64,000 nucleotides of DNA from NCBI GenBank assembly GCA_002734085.1, contig NVXV01000008.1:1-64000 (forward strand), read 5' to 3'. This document shows, piece after piece, positions 18,533-27,583 of the stretch. The DNA comes from Fluviicola sp. GTDB lineage: Bacteria > Bacteroidota > Bacteroidia > Flavobacteriales_D > Crocinitomicaceae. The translations under genes were made by a program, and so were the position numbers. Below the pieces are notes generated by a model. The model made no database searches and was not told the DNA's origin. It saw only the letters and a list, made by a program, of their open reading frames with translations. Within the stretch, counting starts at the first letter, position 1, and every line of letters starts with the position of its first letter.

Positions 18533-19022
18533 AAAAGGACTTTGGTGGAAAATCGTTATTTCAGTAGTTGTCTTCCTTGGTTTAGGAGGGCTAAGCGGTT
18601 ATGCAACAATGTCTTCGATCCAGGATTGGTATTCAACTTTAAATAAGCCTTCTTTTAATCCACCAAATTGGCTTTTTGGACCGGCTTGGACAATTTTGTA
18701 TATTCTAATGGGTGGTTCTTTTGGTATTATTTGGCAAGTAAAGGCAATTGGTAGGTACCCTATCATTAATAGATTTGCAAAACGTGGCTTAATAATTTTC
18801 GGTATTCATTTTATACTTAATCTTGCGTGGACTCCAATATTCTTTGGTCTTCAACGACCTGACATAGCGTTAATTGTCATACTACTAATATTGGCATTTA
18901 TTATTATCTTAATTCGACACTTTTTTAGATTAGATAGAGTAGCCGCATTTTTGCTTGTACCTTATTTACTTTGGGTCGCATTTGCAACTGTTTTAAACAT
19001 TAGTATCGTTGTATTAAATTAG
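18492..19022 (+). CDS. tspO: TspO/MBR family tryptophan-rich sensory protein
   Basis: Five transmembrane helices and the family motifs SFNPPNWLFGPAWTILYILMG and NLAWTPIFFG are present. TspO proteins bind porphyrins and other ligands and affect stress responses. The ATG at 18492 is chosen over a TTG at 18483. The true N-terminus may be a little later, since the first residues are polar. Either start lies inside the deacetylase gene in another frame, an overlap of about 41 bp, which implies coupled translation or an internal start. Confidence 0.88.
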   Translation: MQIHTEPHSKSSFKKGLWWKIVISVVVFLGLGGLSGYATMSSIQDWYSTLNKPSFNPPNWLFGPAWTILYILMGGSFGIIWQVKAIGRYPIINRFAKRGLIIFGIHFILNLAWTPIFFGLQRPDIALIVILLILAFIIILIRHFFRLDRVAAFLLVPYLLWVAFATVLNISIVVLN

Positions 19023-19026
19023 CAAA

Positions 19027-19503
19027 ATGAAATTGATTTTATCTTTATTAATTCTCTTCGTAATTTTTACAGGCTGTGACTTATCCACTGAACAAGAAAC
19101 ACAATTGAATAAAGACTTGTCTAATTTAATTATTGTTCGGAATAATGGAGATGCCCTGTCATACCTAAACTACACGCACCCTATAGTTGTAAAATATTAT
19201 AAATCTCTTGGTGATTCGATTTACAAAAAACGCTTTCAATCTGTTTCCCCTAAATCATCCAGAGAGTATTTAGATACTTCAGCTGTCTATTGGACAAATG
19301 CCTATCAAAAAGAAATCAAATCTGACGATAGCTTAATTCAAGTGAAAGTTCAAATCACTTTAGCGAAAGGATATGATGAAATTGATAGTTCAAATACTAT
19401 TTATGCTGTTTCAAAGAAAAATGGAAGTAATTGGTTGTTTATAGAGAGTCAAGATTATTTCTCAGATTATTTTCCTGAAGATCTTCGTCTTTTTCAAAAG
19501 TAA
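19027..19503 (+). CDS. Hypothetical lipoprotein
   Basis: A 158-residue protein with a lipoprotein signal (MKLILSLLILFVIFTGC, Cys 17 lipidated). The rest is a mixed alpha/beta polar domain that I do not recognise by sequence, though its size would suit a small SnoaL/NTF2-like fold. It starts 4 bp after tspO and may share its transcript. Confidence 0.6.
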   Translation: MKLILSLLILFVIFTGCDLSTEQETQLNKDLSNLIIVRNNGDALSYLNYTHPIVVKYYKSLGDSIYKKRFQSVSPKSSREYLDTSAVYWTNAYQKEIKSDDSLIQVKVQITLAKGYDEIDSSNTIYAVSKKNGSNWLFIESQDYFSDYFPEDLRLFQK

Positions 19504-19586
19504 GTGTAAGCACAATAAAGTAACTAATACAATTTTGAGGTAATATTTAACGTTTAGGAACTAACACACATTCTTAAATTTAAATT

Positions 19587-20792
19587 ATGAGACCAACGCT
19601 TCTAACACTTTATCTACTTGCTATATTTTATTGCTCAGCTCAGGATAACTCAAGTATTATTAACGTTTATTTTAGTAAGGACAAATATTCAATATCAAAA
19701 GAATCCAGTGAAAAAATTGCTGATTTTTTAGATTCATTGAGGATCATGTCAATCCATAAAATTAGAGTTATTGGTCATACAGATAGCGACGGGACAGATA
19801 TTTATAATAAAGAATTATCCAAAAACAGAGCACTTGCAGTAAAGCAAAAACTAATTAATTATAAAGTAGACGAAGGGATTATTGATATGGGGTTTTTCGG
19901 AGAGACCCAACCAATAGCAGAAAATTCATCAAAGAAAGGGCAGCAAGTAAATCGTAGAGTCGAAATTATAGCTTATTTTCAACCTAAGGTCGAACCTAAA
20001 GAAGAAATAGTCAAGGAAGAAGAGCCTTCCTGTGAAGGAGATACGTTGATAGAGCTGGCGAATGGTTCGTTGATAAAAATAAATATATGTGATTACCATA
20101 AAAATCCAGACTGTGTAAAAATTCAAGAATTTACAGATGCGTCTAGTCTTGCAAATAATGGAGTATCAACAGAAAATGAGGATGGAGAAGTACTCATTTC
20201 TGGAGGTATGTTGAAATTTGATATCTGTGAAGGTGTAACTGTTATCGGATATATGCCTTATCGAGAGAACTGTATGGGAGATGGAATGAGTCTTTGGGAT
20301 GTAACAGAAAATGGGAGATGGAGGGAAAGAGATGAGCCGTTAGAACTCGAAGAAATTAACGGGCGAAGATATTATGCTCTACCATTATCTGGAGTAGGGT
20401 TTATTAATATCGACAAGCTACCAAGGATTAGTTTAAATAAAATAAAATTTAAGTCAAAAGATGGAATTCGCTTAGCTAGTGTCTCTCTGTTTTGCGATTG
20501 TCCAATGTGGGGAGCTAGACAACCATATAAGAACAGGTGGAAAAAAAAGGTGGTTCTACGAACGACTTGTTGTAGTGACCCAATAGTTTCTGTAGTAGCT
20601 CACGATGAAGAAGGGAACTTACTTACAATTACAAATAGAAAGCTAAGTGAGCTTGACCCCGCTAATTTCTTAGGAAGATGTAGGTCTGACTTGAGGAACT
20701 CTTGGTGGTTCTTTAAAATATGGAATAAAACTATGTACCGAAAATATAAGTTGAGAATGAAAGACTTTGATGAAAATGTAGTTGATAAATAG
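19587..20792 (+). CDS. OmpA-family protein with Cys-rich C-terminal domain
   Basis: A signal peptide (MRPTLLTLYLLAIFYCSAQ) is followed by an OmpA-like peptidoglycan-binding domain (about residues 25-132) with VIGHTDSDGTDIYNKELSKN and the closing NRRVEIIAYF. The order is unusual because OmpA domains normally lie at the C-terminus. Here about 260 further residues follow a Glu/Lys linker, with paired cysteines (CDYHKNPDC, CDCPMW, TTCCSDP) that could form disulfides. That part is not recognised. It is likely a periplasmic or outer-membrane cell-wall anchor. Confidence 0.8.
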   Translation: MRPTLLTLYLLAIFYCSAQDNSSIINVYFSKDKYSISKESSEKIADFLDSLRIMSIHKIRVIGHTDSDGTDIYNKELSKNRALAVKQKLINYKVDEGIIDMGFFGETQPIAENSSKKGQQVNRRVEIIAYFQPKVEPKEEIVKEEEPSCEGDTLIELANGSLIKINICDYHKNPDCVKIQEFTDASSLANNGVSTENEDGEVLISGGMLKFDICEGVTVIGYMPYRENCMGDGMSLWDVTENGRWRERDEPLELEEINGRRYYALPLSGVGFINIDKLPRISLNKIKFKSKDGIRLASVSLFCDCPMWGARQPYKNRWKKKVVLRTTCCSDPIVSVVAHDEEGNLLTITNRKLSELDPANFLGRCRSDLRNSWWFFKIWNKTMYRKYKLRMKDFDENVVDK

Positions 20793-20859
20793 AGGTGAAG
20801 CCCATTTCGATATTCTCTAGATTAGTCTTATATTGTTATGAAAAATTAATCTATATCTT

Positions 20860-21360
20860 ATGAAAAGTTTTCTCTGCTTGTTTGTCCTTACTAGTTTAAT
20901 GCTATTGTTGAGTTGTAATTCTACAGATAATTTAAAACAAAAAAAACGAAATGTTAATCAAGTGATGGATTCATGGCACGAATCAGCTGCTGAAGCTGAG
21001 TATGAAGACTATTTTAATGCTATGAATGAAAAATCTATATTTATTGGAACTGATGCTGGCGAAAACTGGACTAAAGAGGAGTTTCAATCTTTTAGCAAAC
21101 CCTATTTTGATAAAGGAAAAGCCTGGAGTTTTAAAGCGTTGGAGCGCAATATTTATTTCAGTCAATCTGGTAGAGTTGCTTGGTTTGACGAACTATTAAA
21201 CACTTGGATGGGCACATGTCGTGGTTCAGGTGTTCTTGAAAGAACAAATAATACATGGAAAATAAAGCATTATGTGCTTTCAGTGTGTATTCCGAATGAA
21301 GATATGCAAGAGGTCATTGTAGTTAAGTCTTTAAATGATTCTTTGTTTAGAGCAAAGTGA
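20860..21360 (+). CDS. NTF2/SnoaL-like lipoprotein
   Basis: A 166-residue lipoprotein (MKSFLCLFVLTSLMLLLSC). The body resembles the SnoaL-like/DUF4440 fold: a helix WHESAAEAEYEDYFNAM, then FIGTDAGENWTKEEF, VAWFDELLNTW and GSGVLERTNNTWKIKHY. These are the spacing and motifs of NTF2-like domains of unknown ligand. It is convergent with rpsA, separated by the rpsA terminator. Confidence 0.72.
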   Translation: MKSFLCLFVLTSLMLLLSCNSTDNLKQKKRNVNQVMDSWHESAAEAEYEDYFNAMNEKSIFIGTDAGENWTKEEFQSFSKPYFDKGKAWSFKALERNIYFSQSGRVAWFDELLNTWMGTCRGSGVLERTNNTWKIKHYVLSVCIPNEDMQEVIVVKSLNDSLFRAK

Positions 21361-21383
21361 ATTTCATATTCTTAAATAGGAGC

Positions 21384-21416
21384 AAAAAAAATCCCGATTC
21401 GTAAGAACCGGGATTT
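21384..21416 (-). terminator. Rho-independent terminator of rpsA
   Basis: Inverted repeat AATCCCG / CGGGATT (21390-21396, 21409-21415) with an inner TTC/GAA pair. On the minus strand it is followed by eight T residues, so it ends rpsA transcription. Confidence 0.8.
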
Positions 21417-21435
21417 GAGTTATAGTGAATAGTGA

Positions 21436-23223
21436 TTATTTATCACCGTCCATTTTATCTTTCAATGCTGCTAAAGCATCAAGATCTCCAAGCGTTGATT
21501 TCTCATTGCCTTTGTTTACATCTTTTACTGCTTTAGAAGAACCACCGCTTTTCTTACCAGAAGCACGTTTTGTAGTTGTAGGCTTATCTTCGCCTTCTTC
21601 AAACATTCTCAAGTGAGAAACAACGATTTTCTTAGCATCTTTATTGAATTCAATTACTTTGAATTGAAGTTGCTCTTCAACTTTCGCTGTAGAACCATCT
21701 TCTTTACGCATGTGCTTCGCTGGGCAAATTGCTTCAACTCCGTATGGTAAAGAAACGATACCTGACTTATCTTTCAAATCGATGATTGTTCCTTGGTGAT
21801 CTGAACCTTCTCCGAAGATCGTTTCAAATACATCCCATGGATTCTCTTCAAGTTGTTTATGACCTAGAGAAATACGACGATTTTCTTTGTCGATTTCAAG
21901 TACTTTAACTTCCATTTCATCACCTACCTTACAGAATTCTGAAGGGTGCTTGATTTTCTTTTGCCAAGAAAGATCAGAAATATGAATTAATCCGTCAACA
22001 CCTTCTTCTAACTCAACAAATACACCAAAGTTTGTAAAGTTACGTACTTTAGCATTGTGCTGAGATTCAACAGGGTAACGGTTTTCAATTTCTTCCCATG
22101 GATCTGGCATCAATTGCTTGATACCTAGAGACATCTTACGATCCTCTCTATCCAATGTTAAGATAACAGCCTCTACTTCGTCACCCACTTTCAAGAAGTC
22201 TTGTGCCGTTCTCAAGTGCTGTGACCAGCTCATTTCAGAAACGTGGATTAAACCTTCAACACCAGGAGCGATTTCAACGAAAGCACCGTAATCAGCAAGT
22301 ACAACTACTTTACCTTTTACTTTGTCACCAACGTTCATTTTCTCGTCAAGTGCATCCCAAGGATGAGATTGAAGTTGTTTCAATCCAAGTGCAATTCTCT
22401 TCTTGTCATCATCAAAGTCAAGAATTACAACATTTAATTTTTGATCAAGCTCTACGATTTCCTCTGGGTGATTCACACGACCCCAAGAAAGGTCTGTAAT
22501 GTGGATTAATCCATCTACACCACCAAGGTCGATAAACACACCGTAAGAAGTGATGTTTTTCACAGTACCTTCTAGTACTTGACCTTTTTCTAATCCAGAG
22601 ATGATTTGTTTTTTCTGCTCTTCAAGTTCCGCTTCAATAAGCGCTTTGTGAGATACAACCACGTTTTTAAACTCTTGGTTAATTTTCACAACACGGAACT
22701 CCATGTTTTTACCAACGTAAACATCGTAATCACGAATTGGTTTAACGTCAATTTGAGAACCAGGCAAGAATGCCTCAATTCCAAATACGTCAACGATTAA
22801 TCCACCTTTCGTACGACACTTAACATGACCAGTGATAACTTCACCAGTTTTCAGTACTTCATTTACACGATCCCAAGCATGGTGCATACGTGCTGTTTTG
22901 TGAGAAACAACAAGTTGACCATATTTATCTTCTTGTGCTTCAACATAAACAACAACTTCATCACCTTCTTTAAGGTCATCGTTGTAACGAAATTCGTTGA
23001 TAGGAATTACTCCTTCAGATTTGTAGCCGATATTAACAACTACTTCCTTTTTTGTGATAGATACTACTGTACCTAAAATAACTTCTTTCTCATTGATTGA
23101 AGTTAGTGTTTCTTCGTACGTGTCTGTGTACTCAGAATGTTCTGCTTTACTGTATCCGTCGTTTGCTAACGCGTCCCAGTCAAAATCAGGATTTCCCTGA
23201 TCAATTACTTTGTTTTCAGCCAT
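21436..23223 (-). CDS. rpsA: 30S ribosomal protein S1
   Basis: A 595-residue protein with six S1 RNA-binding domains. Clear copies show SYGVFIDLGGVDGLIHITDLSW, ADYGAFVEIAPGVEGLIHVSEMSW and TNFGVFVELEEGVDGLIHISDLSW, and more diverged ones lie at both ends. S1 brings mRNA to the 30S subunit, and in Bacteroidota it must do so with little help from Shine-Dalgarno pairing. A Lys/Ser-rich tail ends in LGDLDALAALKDKM. A consensus promoter and a structured leader of about 100 bases lie upstream. The gene is monocistronic with its own terminator. Confidence 0.96.
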   Translation of the reverse strand: MAENKVIDQGNPDFDWDALANDGYSKAEHSEYTDTYEETLTSINEKEVILGTVVSITKKEVVVNIGYKSEGVIPINEFRYNDDLKEGDEVVVYVEAQEDKYGQLVVSHKTARMHHAWDRVNEVLKTGEVITGHVKCRTKGGLIVDVFGIEAFLPGSQIDVKPIRDYDVYVGKNMEFRVVKINQEFKNVVVSHKALIEAELEEQKKQIISGLEKGQVLEGTVKNITSYGVFIDLGGVDGLIHITDLSWGRVNHPEEIVELDQKLNVVILDFDDDKKRIALGLKQLQSHPWDALDEKMNVGDKVKGKVVVLADYGAFVEIAPGVEGLIHVSEMSWSQHLRTAQDFLKVGDEVEAVILTLDREDRKMSLGIKQLMPDPWEEIENRYPVESQHNAKVRNFTNFGVFVELEEGVDGLIHISDLSWQKKIKHPSEFCKVGDEMEVKVLEIDKENRRISLGHKQLEENPWDVFETIFGEGSDHQGTIIDLKDKSGIVSLPYGVEAICPAKHMRKEDGSTAKVEEQLQFKVIEFNKDAKKIVVSHLRMFEEGEDKPTTTKRASGKKSGGSSKAVKDVNKGNEKSTLGDLDALAALKDKMDGDK

Positions 23224-23284
23224 ATTTTGGGCTCATTTAATTGTATTTCAAACAATCCTAAAAGTTTGAAAGAAATTAATAATA

Positions 23285-23326
23285 ATCGCCTATTATTAGG
23301 ATTGACGATTACCGATTCTAAATCGG
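23285..23326 (-). promoter_or_regulatory. Structured rpsA 5' leader
   Basis: Within the predicted leader lies a 6-bp stem CCGATT/AATCGG with a 3-base loop (23312-23326). Next to it is the near-palindrome CCTATTATTAGG (23289-23300), nested inside a GACGATT / AATCG pairing. S1 in other bacteria represses its own translation through leader structure. A similar role here is inference. Confidence 0.4.
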
Positions 23327-23330
23327 AGTG

Positions 23331-23362
23331 CAAAGGTACTGATTATTTGTTTGATTGACAAA
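23331..23362 (-). promoter_or_regulatory. rpsA promoter (Bacteroidota -33/-7)
   Basis: On the minus strand, TTTG (23362-23359), 20 bp, then TACCTTTG (23338-23331), an exact match to the Bacteroidota consensus TTTG / TAnnTTTG. Transcription would start near 23325, leaving about 100 bases of leader before the rpsA ATG. Confidence 0.8.
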
Positions 23363-23407
23363 GGATTTCTAAAAGAAAAAGCTCCATCGAAGGAAGGGGA
23401 TTGTAAA

Positions 23408-24034
23408 CTAATAATAAAACTCATAGGAAGTAGTGTCGAAAGGAGTATTGTAGACACTATCGTTTCCATTATCTTCATTTCCATTTACCCAATAAAAAAA
23501 TGACATGTAGCGATTACCGCCATTCGCACAATAAACTACGGTATCTACTGCACCATAGTAATAGGTATATCCATTGTTACAGCATTCTGCACAGTCGATT
23601 TTACCACTATTCTTAAAAAGTTTAAATTCGTCTTGTGCTGAGGTAGGTTGTTGATTTTTAATAATGAATTTTGTCCATGCTTTAGCCTCCATTCCATAAT
23701 TCAAGACATTGTCATCTGTAGTGCTAAGGTTTGAAAAACTGATGTCATCAATTATTTCAAAGTAATCACCTTTTTCCAATACAAGCTGGATTTTCTCGTA
23801 TTTATCATGTTCTAATTCAAAACTGTAATTCCCCTGTGCATCTGTAGACACACTGTTTTCAAATACACCAAGTGTTGATCCTAAAGGAAAAGAATAAAGC
23901 TTGACAGTTGCACCACTCAAATTACCCGATAATGTAAGGTCAGAAACCTGACCTTTTATAGTAAAGCTAAGCTCATCCTTTTTACAAGATGAAATAAATA
24001 TGATTAAAAGTAAAATTGGCAATAAATTCTTCAT
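23408..24034 (-). CDS. Hypothetical lipoprotein with carboxypeptidase-regulatory-like domain
   Basis: Lipoprotein signal MKNLLPILLLIIFISSC, followed by a beta-sandwich of the CarboxypepD_reg type: IKGQVSDLTLSGNLSGATVKL and DAQGNYSFELEH. The C-terminal half is not recognised and has a CAECC cluster and several Tyr residues. The frame also offers an ATG two codons earlier (24040). Its function is unknown, but surface exposure as a lipoprotein is likely. It is separated by more than 75 bp from both neighbours. Confidence 0.7.
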   Translation of the reverse strand: MKNLLPILLLIIFISSCKKDELSFTIKGQVSDLTLSGNLSGATVKLYSFPLGSTLGVFENSVSTDAQGNYSFELEHDKYEKIQLVLEKGDYFEIIDDISFSNLSTTDDNVLNYGMEAKAWTKFIIKNQQPTSAQDEFKLFKNSGKIDCAECCNNGYTYYYGAVDTVVYCANGGNRYMSFFYWVNGNEDNGNDSVYNTPFDTTSYEFYY

Positions 24035-24118
24035 GCTCATGTTGTAATGTAAGTGTTTAACAAAAATATTGTAAATAGAAATTAAAACCTAATTATTAGT
24101 AATAAGTAGTACTTTCAT

Positions 24119-25021
24119 TTACTCAGGTGTATGAACCTCTGTTTTAATAACGTTAATCATTGAGGTAATGGTTGAAAATTTTATCCATTTGGCATTTTGA
24201 ACCCTTTTAAACCAAGTTAACTGGCGTTTAGCGTAGTTACGCGTATTCTTTTTGATTAGCTCAGTGGCTCTTTCTAATGAGATATTCCCTTCCAAATACT
24301 CAAAAACTTCTTTGTACCCTACAGTATTGAGAGGTTGAGTGTCTTTGTAGGTAATTAATCCTTTCACTTCATCAATCAATCCGTTTGAAATCATTTCATC
24401 CACCCTCATATTTATTCTGTCGTATAGTAACTCTCTAGGGTGTTCGATGACGAAATAATGTGTCGTGAAACCTCTTTGAACTTTATTTTGTCTTAAGTCT
24501 GAGTATTTTTGATTTGTCAGTTCAATGACTTCTAAAGCACGAATTAACCGTACAGGGTTTTTAGTATCTACCTGAGCATAGTATTCGGGATCTTTAGTAC
24601 TCAACTGATGTTGAAGGTAGGGGAGGCCTTGCTTTTCAAATATTCCATTCCACTTTTTCCGAACCTCTTTTGAGTGTGGGATTTTATCGGTTCCGAAAAC
24701 AATAGCATCAATAAACATTCCTGACCCTCCTACTAAAATAAGCTGATCATGCGTTTTAAATAATTCTGTTATTAGCTCTATGGCTTCGTTTTCAAATTGT
24801 CCTGCAGTTAGTGGCTTTTTTATACTATGTGAGTTGATAAAGTAATGCGTCACACCATTCATTTCTTCATAGGAAGGCTTGGCAGTACCAATTGTCATTT
24901 CCTTGTAGAACTGTCTACTGTCAGCAGAAATAATTGGACAATCAAATTGTTTAGCAAGATCAACAGAAAGCATTGTTTTTCCGCTGGCTGTTGGTCCTGC
25001 AATGACAATTAATTTTTTCAT
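24119..25021 (-). CDS. miaA: tRNA dimethylallyltransferase
   Basis: Adds the dimethylallyl group to A37 of tRNAs reading U-starting codons. Motifs seen are the P-loop IAGPTASGKTMLSVDLA (residue 6), SADSRQFYKEMTIGTAKP, HYFINS, and the C-terminal NTVGYKEVFEYLEG with RNYAKRQLTWFKR. The length of 300 residues is normal. The gene starts 13 bp after the M13 peptidase stop and may be co-transcribed with it. Confidence 0.95.
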   Translation of the reverse strand: MKKLIVIAGPTASGKTMLSVDLAKQFDCPIISADSRQFYKEMTIGTAKPSYEEMNGVTHYFINSHSIKKPLTAGQFENEAIELITELFKTHDQLILVGGSGMFIDAIVFGTDKIPHSKEVRKKWNGIFEKQGLPYLQHQLSTKDPEYYAQVDTKNPVRLIRALEVIELTNQKYSDLRQNKVQRGFTTHYFVIEHPRELLYDRINMRVDEMISNGLIDEVKGLITYKDTQPLNTVGYKEVFEYLEGNISLERATELIKKNTRNYAKRQLTWFKRVQNAKWIKFSTITSMINVIKTEVHTPE

Positions 25022-25034
25022 TAATTAAGAATAC

Positions 25035-27086
25035 TTACCAGATTTTAGATATGGTTTTATCATTATTTCGCATCGGGTCTTCTTCTTGCACATTAAAAGC
25101 TTCGAAAAATTCTGGACAATTCATGAGTGGACCATTGACACGATACATTCCTGGACTATGTGGATCTGTAGCAATTCGTTTTTTCAATTCTTCATCCGTA
25201 TAATTAATTTTCCATAATTGGGCATATGCAAGAAAAAAGCGCTGCGCAGGAGTAAACCCTTTCTTTTCTTCTCCACTTTTAAATTCTTCTGTCAACGTGT
25301 AGGCGTAATAAGCCATTGTGATACCACCAAGATCCGCGATGTTTTCACCCATCGTTAAATCGGGGTTTACACAATGTCCGTCAATTGGACAAAATGCTTC
25401 AAAAGTCTTTCCTAGCTTATCAGTTCGTTCCTCAAAGTTTTTACGATCTTCTTCTGACCACCAATTTGTAAAAGAACCATCTGCAGCAAACTTACTACCC
25501 ATATCATCAAACCCATGAGTAAATTCATGACCTATGACCATTCCAATTCCACCGTAATTAACAGCATCTTCTGCATTCACATCAAAGAAAGGAGGCTGCA
25601 TAATTCCAGCTGGAAATGCGATTTCATTAAGTAAAGGATGGTAGTATGCATTCACCATGTGGGCGGGCATTCCCCATTCTTTTTTATCTACTGGTTTGTT
25701 CAGTTTCTGAATGTTTTCTTCGAATGAGAATTTCGCACAAGCATTAACGTTTGCTATATAATCTTTTGAGTCGATTTTTAATGTTGAGATGTCTTTCCAC
25801 TCGTCTGGATACCCTAACTTTCTTCCAATGGCTTCAAGTTTTTTCAAGGCTTCCTTTTTAGTTTCATCCGTCATCCATTCTAGATTATTTATTCTTTTAC
25901 GGTAAACCGCTAGCAAGTTGTCAACCATTGTATTCACCTTTTCTTTAGCTTCTTGAGAAAAGTGTCGAGCTACAAACTCCTTTGCTAAAGCTGTCTTAAC
26001 AACTTTACTCGTCATTTCTTCTATAGCTTGTTCATTCATAGGCTTCATCTCTTTTTTACCAGATAAAGCTGTTCCATAAAATCCAAAATGTAAATTCACA
26101 AAATCTTGATTCAAGTATTGAGAGTAGTGGTTTATCACTTTCCATTTCAAATAGTACTTTATAGTCTCTAAAGAAGTGGTATCTAAAACTCTATTTAAAC
26201 CTTTCACAAATACAGGTTGACCGACAATCATTGTTTTAAATTTCTCAATGCCAATTCCTTGTAAATAAACTTCAAAATCAAAGTTTTCAAGAGTATTTGA
26301 TATTTTCTCAACTTGAAAAGGATTGTAAGTGTTTTCAGGAACTCTTAATTCAGCTGGCTTCATCATATATTCAGCTAAACTTCTCTCAAATTCAACTATT
26401 TCACTAGCAATTTCCTTGTTTTTGTCAGATTTCGAAATTTGGTCGAATCCTTCGTGAATATATGTTTTGTACTGGTTTAGCAATTCTCTTTTTGTATCAT
26501 CAAAGTAATAGTCTCTATTTGGTAACCCTATTCCACCTTGAGAAAGATAGACTACATTTTTGTCTACATTTTTTAAATCTTGACCTACATATAAGTTGAA
26601 AAAAGAACTAATTCCATATGAATGAAATGTTGAAGTGATTTTACATAATTGTTTTTTAGAATTTATCTGATCAATGATTTGCAAATAGCTTTTTATCCCA
26701 TCTATTCCAATTGTATTTCTGTGATTCATGTCTTTCATGGCTTTATAGTAGTCACCAATGATTTGTTGGTCTGTACCTTTTTCAGCTTTAGCAGCTATGG
26801 CATCGTTTAATATAGATGTCAACTTTGTTTTATTTGCCTGATCCAACTCATTAAAGCTACTCCATCGTGATTCCGAAGCAGGTACTGGATTGTTTTTTAT
26901 CCATGTACCATTTGCATACTGAAAGAAATCATCTTGAGGTCTAACAGACTTGTCCAGGTAGGCTGTTTCAATTGTGTAGTTTTTTTCAGGTTTTTCTTCT
27001 ACTTCAGACGTTTTATCTTTTGTTGATCCACATCCTGTAAGTAAACTAATAGGTATAGCGATTAAGGAAATCTTTATAATTCTCAT
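25035..27086 (-). CDS. M13 (neprilysin/PepO) family metallopeptidase lipoprotein
   Basis: A 683-residue zinc endopeptidase with lipoprotein signal MRIIKISLIAIPISLLTGC. The catalytic motif VIGHEFTHGFDD (HExxH) is followed by ENIADLGG (third zinc ligand Glu and Asp). NAYYHPLLNEIAFPAGI and the C-terminal DPHSPGMYRVNGP are family signatures. It probably degrades small peptides at the cell envelope. Confidence 0.93.
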   Translation of the reverse strand: MRIIKISLIAIPISLLTGCGSTKDKTSEVEEKPEKNYTIETAYLDKSVRPQDDFFQYANGTWIKNNPVPASESRWSSFNELDQANKTKLTSILNDAIAAKAEKGTDQQIIGDYYKAMKDMNHRNTIGIDGIKSYLQIIDQINSKKQLCKITSTFHSYGISSFFNLYVGQDLKNVDKNVVYLSQGGIGLPNRDYYFDDTKRELLNQYKTYIHEGFDQISKSDKNKEIASEIVEFERSLAEYMMKPAELRVPENTYNPFQVEKISNTLENFDFEVYLQGIGIEKFKTMIVGQPVFVKGLNRVLDTTSLETIKYYLKWKVINHYSQYLNQDFVNLHFGFYGTALSGKKEMKPMNEQAIEEMTSKVVKTALAKEFVARHFSQEAKEKVNTMVDNLLAVYRKRINNLEWMTDETKKEALKKLEAIGRKLGYPDEWKDISTLKIDSKDYIANVNACAKFSFEENIQKLNKPVDKKEWGMPAHMVNAYYHPLLNEIAFPAGIMQPPFFDVNAEDAVNYGGIGMVIGHEFTHGFDDMGSKFAADGSFTNWWSEEDRKNFEERTDKLGKTFEAFCPIDGHCVNPDLTMGENIADLGGITMAYYAYTLTEEFKSGEEKKGFTPAQRFFLAYAQLWKINYTDEELKKRIATDPHSPGMYRVNGPLMNCPEFFEAFNVQEEDPMRNNDKTISKIW

Positions 27087-27121
27087 TTGAATTTGTTTTT
27101 AGCAATTAATTAGTATTTTTA

Positions 27122-27571
27122 TTATGGTGTAAATTTCATTTCAACATGTGGTATACCATCTTCGAGGTATTCTTTTTCTGTAGATTGAAATCCATGTTTG
27201 TTATAGAAGCCTTCCAAGTGTTTTTGACCTGAAAGTTTTATGGCAACATCTCCAAACTCTTCTTTTGAAAAAGTCATTGCTTCTTTCATCATTTCATGTC
27301 CTTGTTGTTCACCTCGAGCAGATTCAGCTAAAACTATACGACCCAGCCCAACCTCTTCAAAACCAATCCCAGGAGGTAAAATGCGCATTGTGCCAACAAC
27401 ATCTCCTTTTCCATTTCTGCAAATCAGGTGATAACATTTTTTGTCTTTTCCATCCAATTCTTGGTAAGGACAATTTTGCTCAACTACAAATACTTGTATT
27501 CTTAGTGCAAGAATGTCATGAAATTCATTTAAAAGAAGATCATTATAATGTTTAAATTGCCAATTCAGCAT
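27122..27571 (-). CDS. ElaA-like GNAT acetyltransferase
   Basis: A 149-residue acyltransferase. The N-terminal ALRIQVFVVEQNCPYQELDG block is the ElaA signature, and VGLGRIVLAESARGEQQGHEMM contains the acetyl-CoA-binding loop (R/Q-x-x-G). The substrate is unknown. It lies 12 bp after the carboxylase gene in the same direction. Confidence 0.88.
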   Translation of the reverse strand: MLNWQFKHYNDLLLNEFHDILALRIQVFVVEQNCPYQELDGKDKKCYHLICRNGKGDVVGTMRILPPGIGFEEVGLGRIVLAESARGEQQGHEMMKEAMTFSKEEFGDVAIKLSGQKHLEGFYNKHGFQSTEKEYLEDGIPHVEMKFTP

Positions 27572-27583
27572 AATTTTGTTTTA

